This document shows, one piece after another, positions 22,937 through 34,225 of a DNA stretch of 64,000 nucleotides (position 1 is its first letter; the number at the start of each line of letters is the position of its first letter). This stretch comes from Heterocephalus glaber. Lineage: Eukaryota > Chordata > Mammalia > Rodentia > Bathyergidae. The stretch lies in contig NW_004624747.1 of the NCBI RefSeq assembly GCF_000247695.1, positions 6,471,461 through 6,535,460 on the forward strand, written 5' to 3'. The translations under genes and the position numbers were made by a program. Below the pieces are notes generated by a model. The model made no database searches. It was given only the letters and a program-made list of their open reading frames with translations, and was not told the DNA's origin.

Positions 22937-23050
22937 GGTTTTACTGAGACAAAGTCTTGCTGTGTAGCCTAAAATGACCTTGAATTCAGGATCCTCCTGC
23001 CTCAGCCCCTGAAGGCTGTGACTACAGGCATGTGCAAACAGGCCTGGTCC
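22937..23050 (-). mobile_element. B1 SINE (diverged)
   Basis: 'Actgagacaaagtcttgctg' through 'cttgaattcaggatcctcct' to 'acaggcatgtgcaaacaggc' is a reversed, mutated B1. Confidence 0.85.
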
Positions 23051-24139
23051 ATTTTATGACTAAATGGTGAATTTAGCTCTCAATCCATATTTACTGTTGT
23101 CATAAATTTAGCTAAGGTTGACAGATAGTTAAGATAAAGTTTAGAATCAAAATCTGTCTAGAAAATTTCTGTAGTGGTTTTTTTTTTTTAATACTTTCTG
23201 CCCTAGTGAAATAGTTTTATCATTGCCAGAGGATGAAGTGTGTATTTCTGATGCAGATGTGTACGAGACAACTGAGAGAAGTTATTGAGCCTATGCCCTT
23301 GGCCAGGCACACAGGGAAGGAGATCTGTTATCAGGAAGATCTAAGAAACATGAAAACTCTTGATCTTACACAGCATACTGCATATATGCAACCAACTATC
23401 AAGATGGGAGAGTATTCAGTTCCAGTTACTGAATGATTTATTAGCAGGAAAGAAATCCTTAGTCTATTCATTTCTGACTCTATCTGTAATGGAATGAATA
23501 AACACAACTGCATCAAGGAGCTGAAACTTCAGAAAAAAGGAAGAAAACCTAGCCCCTGAGCTGGGAAGCCTGAGCTATACTTGCCTAGCCCTTCCCTCAC
23601 CCTGACTGTGCTTGCTTCTTCAGCGTAATTACAAAGATTAGATGACGATAGCTTGGAAACCAGGACATTGTTAAATTAAAAAATTACGCGGGGGAAGTTT
23701 GAATTTGGCTGTTTGTGGTTTTTCTGTCTTTACAGAAAGTTAGTCTAGCTGGAAAGAAATGGGTTAGGCTTGTGATTGCCGCCAGCCTTTGAAGCCAGGC
23801 ACCAAAACCGCACCTTCATTTCCCCTCTTGCAGGTCCCTCTGGTGTCTGGGTTCTTTGAATCTCTGGCTCACTTCTGCCAAAAAGAGACTGGAAATACTG
23901 ATCAGTGTCAAAGTTGCATTCACATAAGTTCAAAGTTGTGTATGTGTTTTTAAAATTCCACTCACCATAAGAGCCAATTTTCAATGTAACTTTATATTAT
24001 CAATTTATGGTCTCAAACCCAACGTATTGGATTTTTAGGGACTTCCAAAGATCCTTACAGTAAGACTAATTCTCAGTTGTAATCAACATCCTTCAGAAGG
24101 AGATCTCAAATAGTAAACTTAACAAACTGTGCTTATAAG
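23051..24139. other. unannotated sequence; possible conserved block near 23.6 kb
   Basis: No transposon is recognised. The stretch at about 23600-23740 is SINE-free and has a RUNX-like tgtggttttt motif, plus aattac and gcgtaatta. This is only suggestive of regulatory sequence. Confidence 0.25.
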
Positions 24140-24150
24140 AGTTAAGGCTA

Positions 24151-24236
24151 GGGCCAGGGATTTAGCTCAGTGGTTCTACCGCCTGCCCTGCAAGCCCAAG
24201 GACCTGAGTTCGATCCCTGGTACCAAAAAAAAAAAA
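24151..24236 (+). mobile_element. ID-type SINE (young subfamily)
   Basis: 'Gggccagggatttagctcag' to 'gagttcgatccctggtacc' and poly(A). Perfect 11-bp duplication agttaaggcta at 24140-24150 and 24237-24247. Confidence 0.95.
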
Positions 24237-24247
24237 AGTTAAGGCTA

Positions 24248-24860
24248 GATCTTACACACTGTGAGTTAAGGTTCTATATGAGCCAGAAAATGCCTAAATG
24301 CATCCTTTTTAGAAACTATAAGTTTTTTAAGATAATATTTTAAGTGTGATGTGTGTACTGAGGTGCTGGCTGAGCATTGATATGTAATTTTCAGTTTCTG
24401 TATAGAACAAGAGTATCACTGGGTGCACCATTATTTTGGATAAAAATAAAAGCAATCTTTTATTAATGGGCCTTTTGGTTACACAATGGTAAAGTCAAGA
24501 TCCTATTCAGAAATGGCCAGATTTGAGGATCTAAAGAGCTAATCTGCTCCCATAATCTCTGCTTGGGTGCCCTGCATCTCTGCAAACAGGGTTTCACATT
24601 CTGCAAGGGTCAGGTTGTTGAGACACACTCTTCTAGGAGGAAGTGGTAGCTCATAGGTACCCTTGGCTGACTGTGTGGGGTGGGAATAAACTGGTCCCTG
24701 CCCTCTGCTGGAAGTTGCACCTAAGATTTGCTCAATAGGAGACCCTGGGATAAGGCTTGACCAGCAGTCCTGAGAATAGGCAGATTTATTCAGGATCAGG
24801 GTTTTTCTGCATTATAATTCCATTATGTTATCTCTGAGCCTGCAGTAAAGTCTCACTAAA
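24248..24860. other. unannotated intergenic sequence
   Basis: No recognised repeat, RNA or coding feature. Confidence 0.35.
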
Positions 24861-24871
24861 CATTTTAGTCT

Positions 24872-25034
24872 GGAGTTGAGCTGATTGTGGTAGTATGTAC
24901 CTGTAATCTAGTGCTCAGGAGACTGAGACAGGAAGACTGCTGTAAGGTTAAGGCCACCCTGGGCTACATAGTAAGTTTAAGGTCAGCCTGAACTACATTG
25001 TGAGACTCTCAAAACCAAAAAAACCCAAAAAACC
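24872..25034 (+). mobile_element. B1 SINE with internal duplication
   Basis: Sense B1 from 'gtggtagtatgtacctgtaa' through the doubled 'ctgggctacatagtaagttt' and 'ctgaactacattgtgagact' block to an A-rich tail. An 11-bp duplication cattttagtct lies at 24861-24871 and 25035-25045. Confidence 0.9.
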
Positions 25035-25344
25035 CATTTTAGTCTAGTCTTAACTGTCCTGTGGTGGTCTGCAGAACAAGAATGGTGAGGCAAGCTGGTT
25101 AAGACAGCCAGAAACATCCGGGAAGCACTTAATGAGCATGTAAGCATTCCTTGGGATCTCAGATACTTAGGGATAAAACCCTAGTATAAGAGTTGCTTTA
25201 GGGAGTGTGTTGTTTGACTGTATCAGTATTCATGAAGGCTGAAGAAATCTGGGGCACCTAGGTTTGATTAAAATATTACTAATTAGCTCCAGGATAAAAG
25301 GCAAATTTAGTTTTCCATCTTCCTTTCAGGTTAAGGGAAAGCCT

Positions 25345-25530
25345 GGGCCGCTGGGTTCAAAACCTGCCTAGTATTTTCTACACAAGTTATTTCACCTCCC
25401 TACCCCTCAGTTTACTCAATCTGTAAGATGTACATGCCTTATAACTTTTGTGAAGATTAAGCAATGTGACTCAAGCAAACTGCCCAGCTTGTGTATAGTC
25501 AGTACTCCACAGATGTTCATCATTATTGCT
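25345..25530 (+). mobile_element. MIR SINE
   Basis: 'Gctgggttcaaaacctgcct', 'acaagttatttcacctccct', 'cagtttactcaatctgtaag' and 'gaagattaagcaatgtgact' follow the sense MIR order. Confidence 0.8.
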
Positions 25531-26029
25531 ATTTTTAAACTTTTAGCATGTCCTCTTCCGCAGTCTCCAGGAGCTTAGGATCCCTGTGCTGCTTTTTGTC
25601 TACCCAGAACTCCTACATCAACATCCTCTCCAAGCCTGGGGTTGGCACTTGACCATGCTCCCAGTTGCCTCTGTTCTCAGCACCTCCCCACACCCTCCCC
25701 AAATTGAAACTCCCTTTCCCTCAGGACAGATCATGGAAGGGAAACTCAAATTATGCTTAATAAGCTGCCCTCCCACATTTTGTATTTTAAAACAGAAGCT
25801 TGTTAATAAGAAAAATGACTCTCACCTAGAGACTATTATATGACAAGAAACTGAATAAATAGGGAATAAGAAAATTTGAAAAGAACTCATAACAGCCTCC
25901 AAATATATGAAGGACTGACACGAGCTACAAGGAACCATAGACATATTCTGTATTGTTCAATCAACAGAACACAGAGCCCACAGAGGAAGTCAAGGAGAGG
26001 CAGACTTGACCTCAACATATGAAAGAATT

Positions 26030-26110
26030 TCTCCTACATCCTCTAGTAAAGTGCCTGGCACATGGAAGGCAACCAACATATTCCTGTTTTTATTAGCACT
26101 TAGAACTGCC
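26030..26110 (+). mobile_element. MIR/L2 3'-end fragment
   Basis: 'Agtaaagtgcctggcacatg' and 'gaaggcaaccaacatattcc' match the conserved L2/MIR tail 'gtgcctggcacatagtaggt'. Confidence 0.6.
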
Positions 26111-26334
26111 AGCTGGTTACTACTCTGGCTGCAGTGAATTCCTTGTCACTAGAAGTATTCAAGCCTAGTGTATAGGATGCTGTCCTTTTGGATAAGAATT
26201 GAACTGACTGAATACTGACAATTCTTCCAGCTATGAAGTTTTAAGACACTTTTATTAATGGTAGAATTTCAACAGAGATATTTTGAAGCAAAGGAATATT
26301 TCATAGTCTTTTTTACCAAAAGTGAAGTGGTTAA

Positions 26335-26820
26335 AACTGAGGTTCTGGAGTTCAAAACCTGATCATCCTACTACTTACTAGCTGTGTGACTCTAGGCAAG
26401 CCATCTGCTCTCTCTGTATCTTAATTTCTTTTTTCTTTTTTTTTAAGAGTAGGAAAAATGTATTGGGAGAAAGAAAGCTTCTGGCTAAGAGAGACAGAAG
26501 GGGGACCGGAAAGTGGGTTGCCCGCCCACCCCACTTTTCAAAGCTGTTTTATACAGCAAAGCCATGTGGTGAGGTGGGTACAAAGTGGGACAAAACTATA
26601 AGACCCAATGGAAATTTACAAGTTGGGCATAAGGTGGGACAAAACCATGACCAACCAATAAGATTATAAGTTTCTGTACCTTAATTTTCTAGTCTGTAAA
26701 ATGAGGGCAATAGCAGCATCTTTCATTATTGTGGAAGCTAAATGAGTTACTGTAGTACAGACAAAGTGCTTAGAAGAATGTCTGGCACATAGAAAGTTAA
26801 TGCTTAGTAAACATTAGTTA
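26335..26820 (+). mobile_element. MIR SINE split by a retroposon
   Basis: The left half ('tggagttcaaaacctgatca', 'actagctgtgtgactctagg') and the right half ('tctagtctgtaaaatgaggg', 'agaatgtctggcacatagaa', 'atgcttagtaaacattagtt') are one near-complete MIR. The junction carries a 14-bp duplication around an inserted element at 26428-26673. Confidence 0.9.
26428..26673 (-). mobile_element. unclassified LTR-like retroposon inside a MIR
   Basis: It is flanked by ctgtatcttaattt (26414-26427) and ctgtaccttaattt (26674-26687), with a T-rich left end, so its 3' tail points left. Read on the minus strand it has two imperfect repeats, each with an attgg (inverted CCAAT) and a 'ttttgtcccac.tt' core. A TATA-like tataaaacagc follows, then a C/T-rich stretch. 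That layout resembles a retroviral U3-R-U5, but the duplication is longer than an LTR would make and there is a poly(A)-like tail. I cannot name the family. Confidence 0.6.
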
Positions 26821-27039
26821 TGAAGTATTATCCGATACCCTCATCTTTTCTAAGCTTTTTAATGTTTTTTCAGCATGTACAGGGCCATCCTCTGTAGCAT
26901 AATTGACTCTGACCTAGATTTTTCCTAAATCAGATGCCAGGCTTGGCTACTGTGATGAACAAGCGCACTTTCACTCTCCTGTAAGCAAGCTTTAAAGCTA
27001 AACAAGCAAGCAGAGCCTGTGATATGCAGTTTATGAAGG

Positions 27040-27150
27040 ATCCCGCTGATGAAACACAATCACAGCTGTGGACACCCTCACTCTGCTATGTGCCTGGCAA
27101 ATAGTAGATTCCCAGTAAATATTTGTTTAATGATAGATGAACTTGGCAGG
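27040..27150 (+). mobile_element. MIR/L2 3'-end fragment
   Basis: 'Ctatgtgcctggcaaatagt' and 'cagtaaatatttgtttaatg' match the L2/MIR terminal consensus. Confidence 0.65.
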
Positions 27151-27164
27151 GTTCTTATTATTTC

Positions 27165-27420
27165 CTACATTTTATTTATTTCTTTTATTAGGTAATACAT
27201 TCACATGATTTAAAATTCAAAAGGAACAAAAGAATATATAGAGAAAAACATTCCTCCTCCTGCCCTACAGCCATCTAGTTCCCTTCCTTATAGGTAACTA
27301 AAATAACCACTTTCTCATATATCTTTCCAGAGCTATTTTAGGCATAAACAAGCAAACATACTTGGTTATTATGCACATGCATTTCTTTCTGTCTTTTTAA
27401 ACAAATAGTACCATACACTA
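27165..27420 (-). mobile_element. old L1 (L1M-type) 3' UTR fragment
   Basis: 'Taatacattcacatgattta', 'aaaattcaaaaggaacaaaa' and 'catctagttcccttccttat' then 'catatatctttccagagcta' follow the reversed L1M 3' region. Confidence 0.65.
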
Positions 27421-27529
27421 CCCAAGACACGATTATTAAAGTGGCCCCAAATGTGGGGGACAGTGTGGGCATGCAAATGAGGAATTACAGAAGAAAGAGC
27501 TCAGAAGCAGAAAAATCAACCAGGGACTA

Positions 27530-27660
27530 TTGTTATCTCAATTTCAGATGAGATAGCTAAACAGAGAGAGGGAAGTTAAATCACTTGCCCAAGGCCACAC
27601 AGCTGGTAAATAGCAGAGTCCAAATGTTGAAACTCAAACAGTCTGCTTCCAGAGACCATA
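27530..27660 (-). mobile_element. MIR SINE fragment
   Basis: 'Tttcagatgagatagctaaa', 'aatcacttgcccaaggccac' and 'acagctggtaaatagcagag' are the reversed MIR core. Confidence 0.85.
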
Positions 27661-28334
27661 TATGAAAATGATAAAAAAGATATTTAGGGCCCTACAGAAA
27701 GACTTCATTACTATTCAGCAAGATTGATGGGAGAAAATCCTCAGAAGGTTATTATAAAAAGAACTTTTCCCCAGGCTTCAAGTGTGCCTAAAACAGCCAG
27801 TAACCATTCTTTGTAGGTGTTATCAGGCAGAATTGACTTCATTCCCCTGACTTTACTGTGCATACCCACCACATTGCTTTCTTCTAAGAATTTATAACAT
27901 TTGGAACTATGTCTTTATGTTAAAGAACTGGTGTGGTCAGGTCATTACTGAGAATGACAACTATCTCTGCCTATCTATGGGTCCCAGAATATGCATGTCA
28001 TTCTGAAACCACAAGGAATGTGGTTAAGTCCCCGGTCACATCTCTCAACAAAGATTCATCTGCTTCACTGTTACCTCCAAAGAGCTTTCTCTTGGACTAA
28101 GATGTTAATTCAGAGTGATCTCTACTAATGGGCCTTCCCTAAAAATAGCCTATTAAAGGAATTAATTACATTGCATTTCAGAATTAATTACATTGCATTT
28201 CAGAAATTTCTAAGCATAATGAAATGGCTCCCTAGCTGTAACTGTATGAGATGGAAACCACTGAACCAAATCATAGTCCAGACAAGTTCCTATCAAGTGC
28301 AATGAAAGTTTGCTAAGATAACTGCAGACTCTAC
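27661..28334. other. unannotated sequence with a 22-bp tandem duplication
   Basis: No transposon or gene is recognised. A perfect two-copy 22-bp direct repeat lies at 28159-28202. Confidence 0.4.
28159..28202. repeat. perfect 22-bp tandem duplication
   Basis: Two identical 22-base units, 28159-28180 and 28181-28202, each beginning gaattaattacattgcattt. Each copy holds a TAATTA homeodomain-type core and an attgcattt half-site. The identity implies a recent duplication. Confidence 0.95.
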
Positions 28335-28350
28335 AAGAAACAGAATAGTG

Positions 28351-28437
28351 GGGCCGAGGATTTAGCTCACTGGTTTCGCTGCCTGCTGTGCAAGCACAAG
28401 GACCAGAGTTCAATTCCCTGTACCAAAAAAAAAAAAA
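28351..28437 (+). mobile_element. ID-type SINE (young subfamily)
   Basis: 'Gggccgaggatttagctcac' to 'gagttcaattccctgtacc' and poly(A). Perfect 16-bp duplication aagaaacagaatagtg at 28335-28350 and 28438-28453. Confidence 0.95.
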
Positions 28438-28634
28438 AAGAAACAGAATAGTGAAAATGTTATTAATGGAACTAATTTTCACTCACTGATGGGGTTTTAT
28501 TAAATATAGATCATATTTTCCCAAACATTTGAGGTTCTTTATTATCACCTCAGATGAGGCCTAAATTTGGCAATTATTAATATTGAGAATTAACTTTGAG
28601 ATACAATGTTAAGGTTTTGTTTTAATTTTTAAAT

Positions 28635-28673
28635 AAGAAAATAGTTCTTTTAAAAAAAGAAAATAGTTCTTTT
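28635..28673. repeat. 17-bp direct repeat
   Basis: aagaaaatagttctttt occurs at 28635-28651 and 28657-28673, a short local duplication in AT-rich sequence. Confidence 0.9.
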
Positions 28674-28900
28674 TAGATTTAAAACTTAGGATGGCCTTAG
28701 GATGCATTGAGTTGCATTCAAATTCTAGAATATGACAGAATTATGTTCTCTAGAAGTTTAGATTGTTTTCAACACAGTGCTACCTAACTCCTAGAAATAG
28801 ATTAGATCAGTGTTTGCTCACTTATTTCCCTGTATGTTCCATTTTTCACACTGTGAAAATCTCCAGAAATGACAATAACAGAATAAAAGGATAATGACAG

Positions 28901-29012
28901 AGCTGGGGATTTGGCTCGGTGGTTCTGCTGCCTTCCTCAAAAGTGCAAGGTCCCAAGTTCGATCCCCTGTACCAAAAAAAAAAATTTGTTTTGGAAAAAA
29001 TAAAAATAAATA
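28901..29012 (+). mobile_element. ID-type SINE (young subfamily)
   Basis: 'Agctggggatttggctcggt' to 'aagttcgatcccctgtacc' with an A-rich tail. The 19-bp duplication at 28882-28900 and 29013-29031 has two mismatches. Confidence 0.93.
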
Positions 29013-29245
29013 AATAAAAGAATAATGGCAGATTAAGTGTAGTGCTAGGGATTGTGCACAATCTTGGTTTTCTTTTTATCTATTTAACTATCAGTTCTGT
29101 TTCTTTAGCTGCAAAATGTGGGTGGTGAACCACCCTCCCATTCAGAGGTTTTACAAACCAGGTAGCGGAAGCAGTGCATTATGATGGTCTACTTTAGATC
29201 TGGTACAATGCCTGTGGTCCCTGTGCTTGGGCTCCAAGATAGTTG

Positions 29246-29326
29246 CAGTGACGGCGAACCTTTTACAGCTTTCAATGATAACAAACAGCCCTCTGTGGCA
29301 CACATGCCATAGGTTCACCACCATTG
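29246..29326 (+). mobile_element. SPIN-like hAT miniature element, copy 1
   Basis: Starts cagtgacggcgaacc and ends ggttcaccaccattg, which are inverted-repeat termini. The right half, read in reverse (caatggtggtgaacctatgg then catgtgtgccacagag), closely resembles the terminal sequence I recall for SPIN-type hAT transposons. The 81-bp body has no coding capacity. No convincing 8-bp duplication is visible for this copy. Confidence 0.7.
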
Positions 29327-31344
29327 GCTTAGAGGAAGAATGGAAGATTCCAGGGGAGGGGAATAGAGCCTGTGATGCATCAGTGATTCTAGAGAAGGTC
29401 TGATCCCCAGGAACCAGGGGAGACCAGACCCCTGTCCCTCCTCTAAGCTTTGGAGTTACTATTAAGCAAAAGTGAGATTCATCTGAACCTAGTCTGTGGT
29501 TAACTGAATCATGGGCTCCAGTCAGAATCAACTCTGCCTTGAGAATGAGGCTCAAGGGGGAGGGAGTTGGTTTTATTGATGAAATTCATTTACAATTATA
29601 ATAGGAAACAGTCATTAATGTGCTATATATTATTTAAGAGACTATGGTGATAACACACTGTGTAAAGTAATTTACAAAACTTGCAGAGGTTGCAAGATGT
29701 TGAAACACCTTTCAGTATCTTGTTATTGCTTAAATTGTAAGTGCTTCTTAGAATGATTAGGCTAAAGAAAATCTAACATAGTTCTAGCTAAAAGTCATTA
29801 GTCTAACATTTCTGATGGAAACTTCAACCAATTCTGCAACCAAAAAGACAAACAGCTTAAAACTGCCAGGTATCAGTATTATTGTAATAGTCCCTTTATC
29901 AAAAACCTATAACTGAAATTTATAGGTAAGAATTTACAGTAAGCAGCAAGTACTTGGAAACTTGTCAGTTAAGGTTTCCCTTTATAGTAGAACTTTTGCT
30001 GTAAGCTTTTTAACCCTCTAAAGCCAGAGAATAAAAAGAAAACTTTCAGAATTAGTTTCTAAGGAACTTGTATAAAGGTCATGATACTAAGAGAAATTTT
30101 AATTGTCATTTCCAATAGGACATAATAATAATGCTCCTAAGGAAAAAACTTATTTCTTTCTTTTAGGGGAGAGTATATAAAATAACAATCAAAATCTATT
30201 TTTCAATTTATTTCTAAAGGCAAGAGTTAACTAAATCACTTTAAAGTGACTTCATTTCCTGCTGCTCCCCTAACCTCTTTAAAATTGAGACTACGACAAA
30301 TATTTGCATAGGTTTATTATTCACATTTAATCATGAATAATTCACTTTGTACAGACAGCTGGGTAAACAAGCTATTTGGAGTTTCTTTTTTTCTAGATTT
30401 TTTTCATTGGCTGAGAGGAAATGGCACTGGTAGTGATTTTATATGATTTTCAGTGCTGTTGTGGACTCTTTCTCCAAGGCAGGATTTCCCCATCCTTGTA
30501 ATTTTTTTTTTTTTTTCAGTTTACCTCTTTCTGTCAGTTCTTGGGCTGCAACTTACCAACATAACATTTTGTATTATAGAATGAAAAATTATCTCAGTTA
30601 TTTAGTTCTGTAGTCTGCAAGGCAACGTAAACTATATGCTTCTCCTTTTTCACACTTTAGAATTTTTTTAAACTACAGATTTGCTTTCATATGGAAACTC
30701 TCTTGATGATGGGAAAAGATTCTTCCAAGTTCATTCTGCCTTGTTGTTACTTCCTTTATTTTTTGCTGTCAGCCATTAACAATTTCACAATTATTTGAAT
30801 ATTTACCACAAAGCCGGTTTTCATTTCCCTCTCCTCCTTCCAGGCCTACGTGAGGGAGTGAAGCACGTATTACTGAGCACAGATTTACCCAAGGCATTTT
30901 AACTTCTGGGTGAGGGGGGCAGAATTTACCAAAGGTCAAGGATCCTTCCAGATCTTTGAACGTCATTAACCAAATTGTGATAGTATAACAAGTGATTTAG
31001 GAGAGAATTAGACTTTTCATAACTCATCTATGCCCAAATGAGGAGGGGTTATAGTATATCCTTGGGAAATTTCTGCTCTTTGTCATGGACTGGCAAATAA
31101 CTAAGAACTGTAGCCACCCACCAAAGATCATGAATCCACCCTGTGTGAGTTGAAGACAAACATAGGCATAGGGAGATAGATTATATATAATATATATATA
31201 TAATATATATATATAAGATATATATATCCATTCAGCAACACATATCACAAAAATATGAATGTCATAGAAAATATAGCCAGTAGCATGACAGAGAAAATTA
31301 ACCATAATTTGACTAAGTTAAAAATTAACATTTTCTTTACTTAA
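29327..31344. other. SINE-free block of 2.0 kb
   Basis: AT-rich sequence with no ID, B1, L1 or LTR. It includes a candidate regulatory patch at 30240-30440 and a (TA)n tract at 31186-31228. No coding exon is supported. Confidence 0.45.
31186..31228. repeat. (TA)n microsatellite
   Basis: Interrupted TA repeats (ataatatatatatataatat and similar), which are self-complementary and could form a hairpin. Confidence 0.95.
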
Positions 31345-31575
31345 TAAGCATTTAATGTGTACTCTGTGCTGGATGTATTCTAAGCACTATAACATATTGA
31401 CCCTTTCATTTTCATTAAAACCCTTTGAGATAGGTACAATCTCTATCCTCACTTAACAGATGAAACTGAGGCACAGAGAAATTGAATACTTTGCTTAATG
31501 TCACCATAAGAAGTGGAAAAGCCAGGATTTAAACCAGATAGTCTGGCTTCAAAATCTGTGCTTTTAACTACCATG
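31345..31575 (-). mobile_element. MIR SINE
   Basis: 'Gcatttaatgtgtactctgt', 'gatgaaactgaggcacagag', 'gtggaaaagccaggatttaa' and 'ttttaactaccatgc' give the full reversed MIR order. Confidence 0.9.
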
Positions 31576-31621
31576 CTTATGGTAGAAAGTTTGGAAAAAT
31601 AAGAAAAGCAGAAAGAAGAAA

Positions 31622-31808
31622 AAATTGCCAAGCATAATGACACCTGACTGTTACCCATCCACTCAGGAAGCTCAGCCAGGAAGATTGCCAAGTTCAAGGC
31701 CAGCCTGGCAACTTAGTGAAAGCCTATGTCAAAATAAAAAAATGAAAAGTATGGGGGGTGTATCTCAGTGGTAGAGCACCCCTGGATTCAACCTCCAGTA
31801 CTACATAG
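31622..31808 (+). mobile_element. B4-type composite SINE
   Basis: The B1-like part ('gcataatgacacctgactgt' to 'cctggcaacttagtgaaagc') is followed by an A-rich linker and an ID-like part ('tggggggtgtatctcagtgg' to 'caacctccagtacta'). Confidence 0.8.
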
Positions 31809-33477
31809 AGAAGAATATCCATAGTCCCATGACCCATTTTAGCATATGTCCCGTGTGTATATAAGCATTTAATTTAGTGAACTATATCTCTATCAATTTC
31901 CTGATTTTTTTTCAGTTAATTATACCTTCTGAACATTCTCCCATGCAAAGAGATTAATTTGATTGAATGTTCAAATCATTTTCTTAGTCTACTTTCTAAA
32001 TACCAGTCTAGTCAAGTTTGGAAGCATTTATGATTGGTGGGGTGAAACAGGGGGCTGCTGATTTAGCAGATGCCTTGTTTCCCCAAACTCAAAGAGCTGC
32101 CCTGAAAATGGACTACATATAACCTATTTTAAGCAACTTGAAAAAAGTGTTGTAGCCTAAAAATATAGCGTGACATTTCCCTTCAATGCTTTTCGTGTTC
32201 TGTCCATTTCATATTGTCATTTTTCTTAGGGATGAGATGGGGGTAGTAAGTCTTGGTGTGAAGAAAAATGTAGGCTAGTCAACAGGAAACCCAAAGTCCT
32301 TGATACAGCGCTGTGGCCTCTAATTGCACCTTGGCATGGCTGTGTTTTCTTTCTTTGATAGGTGTTGTCAAACAAACAAATAAAATGTTTGGAAAAACAT
32401 TTACCTAATTAAACAAAATTATCGTTATATGCCAAGGCATTCAAGAGCAGTCCCTAAAGCCAAGACAGTAGTGATGATTGCCGTGGCCAGTTCCAGCTTT
32501 TGACGAAGTCACGTGTCATCCTGCCAACAGCCAGAGAGGCAAACAGGCCAGGTAAGCACTGACCTAACCTGAAAAGCTCCTGGAGCACAAGGAAATTGGC
32601 TTGAAAAGACTTTCCCGTTTTTCCTCCTTGTTAATTGAATTTCTAGCTCTAATTAAAGAGACAGAGACACAAAACAATATTTAAAAGAGAAAGTCAAAGA
32701 ATGACGCACAACTCTGAGAAAAAAAATGCAAGTCTCATGAAGTCACTAGAAGATGTGGCTGCACTGACCCTTCTCTGTCCTTGAGCCATTTTACCCATTT
32801 TCCTGAGAGGAAGTGGACTCGAGGGATAAGGGCCAACCTCAAAGGGCCCACTCTGGGAATTACTTTCATATGCACATAAATTTCCACAATAAGTACCTAT
32901 AAGAGTGTGCATGCAAGTTGCTCTTTCAGACTTCCTGTCCAGTGTTCTAACTTGAATCGTGCTACCAGAAAATCAGGTGCATCTCAATTGCTGAGTCAAA
33001 CTTGGAATTTTTGGAAACCAAAACTCTCTACTCGAGTCCTCAAATCCCTTTTCTACTTTCTCTTTAAAGCATACTCCCACCCCTACTTCCCCCAGTTCCT
33101 GGTCCCAGATGCCCTCAGAACCCTTGAAGGCAGGAGCCATTTGAAATTTAAGATGTACTAAGCTGCCAAATGGACGAAATAAAAATTTTCTTTAACTTTA
33201 AAACCAAGGTCAAATCTCTTTATTTCAAGTCTTTTTGTGAACTAGTTTTAATTCTTTCTGAGTTTTTCTTTATAATCTTGGGGGAATGACAAGCCATTGG
33301 GACAGGGAATGAGTCAGTAATTCCAACAACAGCCTGCTAGCTGTTGAAGGTCACCACTTTATTCACCAGTCTTCAGATTCCAAAGACACTCTTCCAGGAG
33401 AAGGGAAGCAGTGAGTGCCAAAGACAGTCTTTCTGCAGGGGAGACTTAAGTAGATAATAACACCATTATATCAGGAT
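31809..33477. other. SINE-free block of 1.7 kb with candidate regulatory core
   Basis: No transposon is recognised. The segment at about 32290-32660 is dense in homeodomain-type TAATT cores, has a CACGTG E-box (about 32510) and ends near a strong splice-donor-like site at 32551/32552. Function is inferred only. Confidence 0.4.
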
Positions 33478-33655
33478 AATATATATCCATGTACCACATA
33501 GCAACATTTTGATCAACAACAGATTGTAGTGTAGGACAGCGGTCTTGTAAGATTGTATCCCCTACTTTGTTACGGCCATCTTAGTTTGCACAAGCACACA
33601 TTAGTATAACAATGAAATCATCTAATGACACATTTTCCCAACTGTGTTCCTGTCT
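33478..33655 (+). mobile_element. Tigger-like DNA transposon fragment
   Basis: 'Gtaccacatagcaacatttt', 'gatcaacaacagattgtagt' and 'cttgtaagattgtat' match the terminal region of a mammal-wide Tigger/MER family (gtaccgcataacgacgtttcg and following). Much decayed. Confidence 0.6.
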
Positions 33656-34225
33656 GTTAGCAACACAAAACTGTAGAGCTCACTCTGGACCCCAGAGAGG
33701 CTGAGCCACCTGACCTGGCATAGTTTATGGAGGAGCTGAATCTAAGTGCTATGGCATGTATCCTGTGGCCTGGCTCTCCCCTCACTCTGAGTCTTCCTCT
33801 TCCACTCCTTGTCCAGATCTTCTGTAGCCTTTTTAAAGTACAGTAAAGGATTTCTCCAATACATAATGGCCTGTTAAATACTCAAGGTTTGTTCTTGGTG
33901 TCCCTTTACCTGATCCTGAGGAGGCCTTCCCCTGAACTCCCTACTGCCTTCTTTCCCCACCCTTTCACCATGTATCACCCATTCTCTACCAGGCTTACTG
34001 TCCTGGAAAACCTAGGCCTTTTCTTCCCCAATCTCACTTACCCTACATCTCATCTCTCTAAGTCCTGCTGGAGGGCCAATTTGTAGTGGGCATTGACATA
34101 TTTTAATATCCCAAGGGCTTCAGGACTATTTACTAGCTGTGTGAGCTTGGGTGAACAATCGAGGGTTACCTGTAAAGGACATCGTAATTCTTTACAAATG
34201 CACGGGTGGTAGAATGGTTGCCTTT
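33656..34225. other. unannotated intergenic sequence
   Basis: Pyrimidine-rich from 33780; possibly L2-derived. No gene is supported. Confidence 0.3.
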
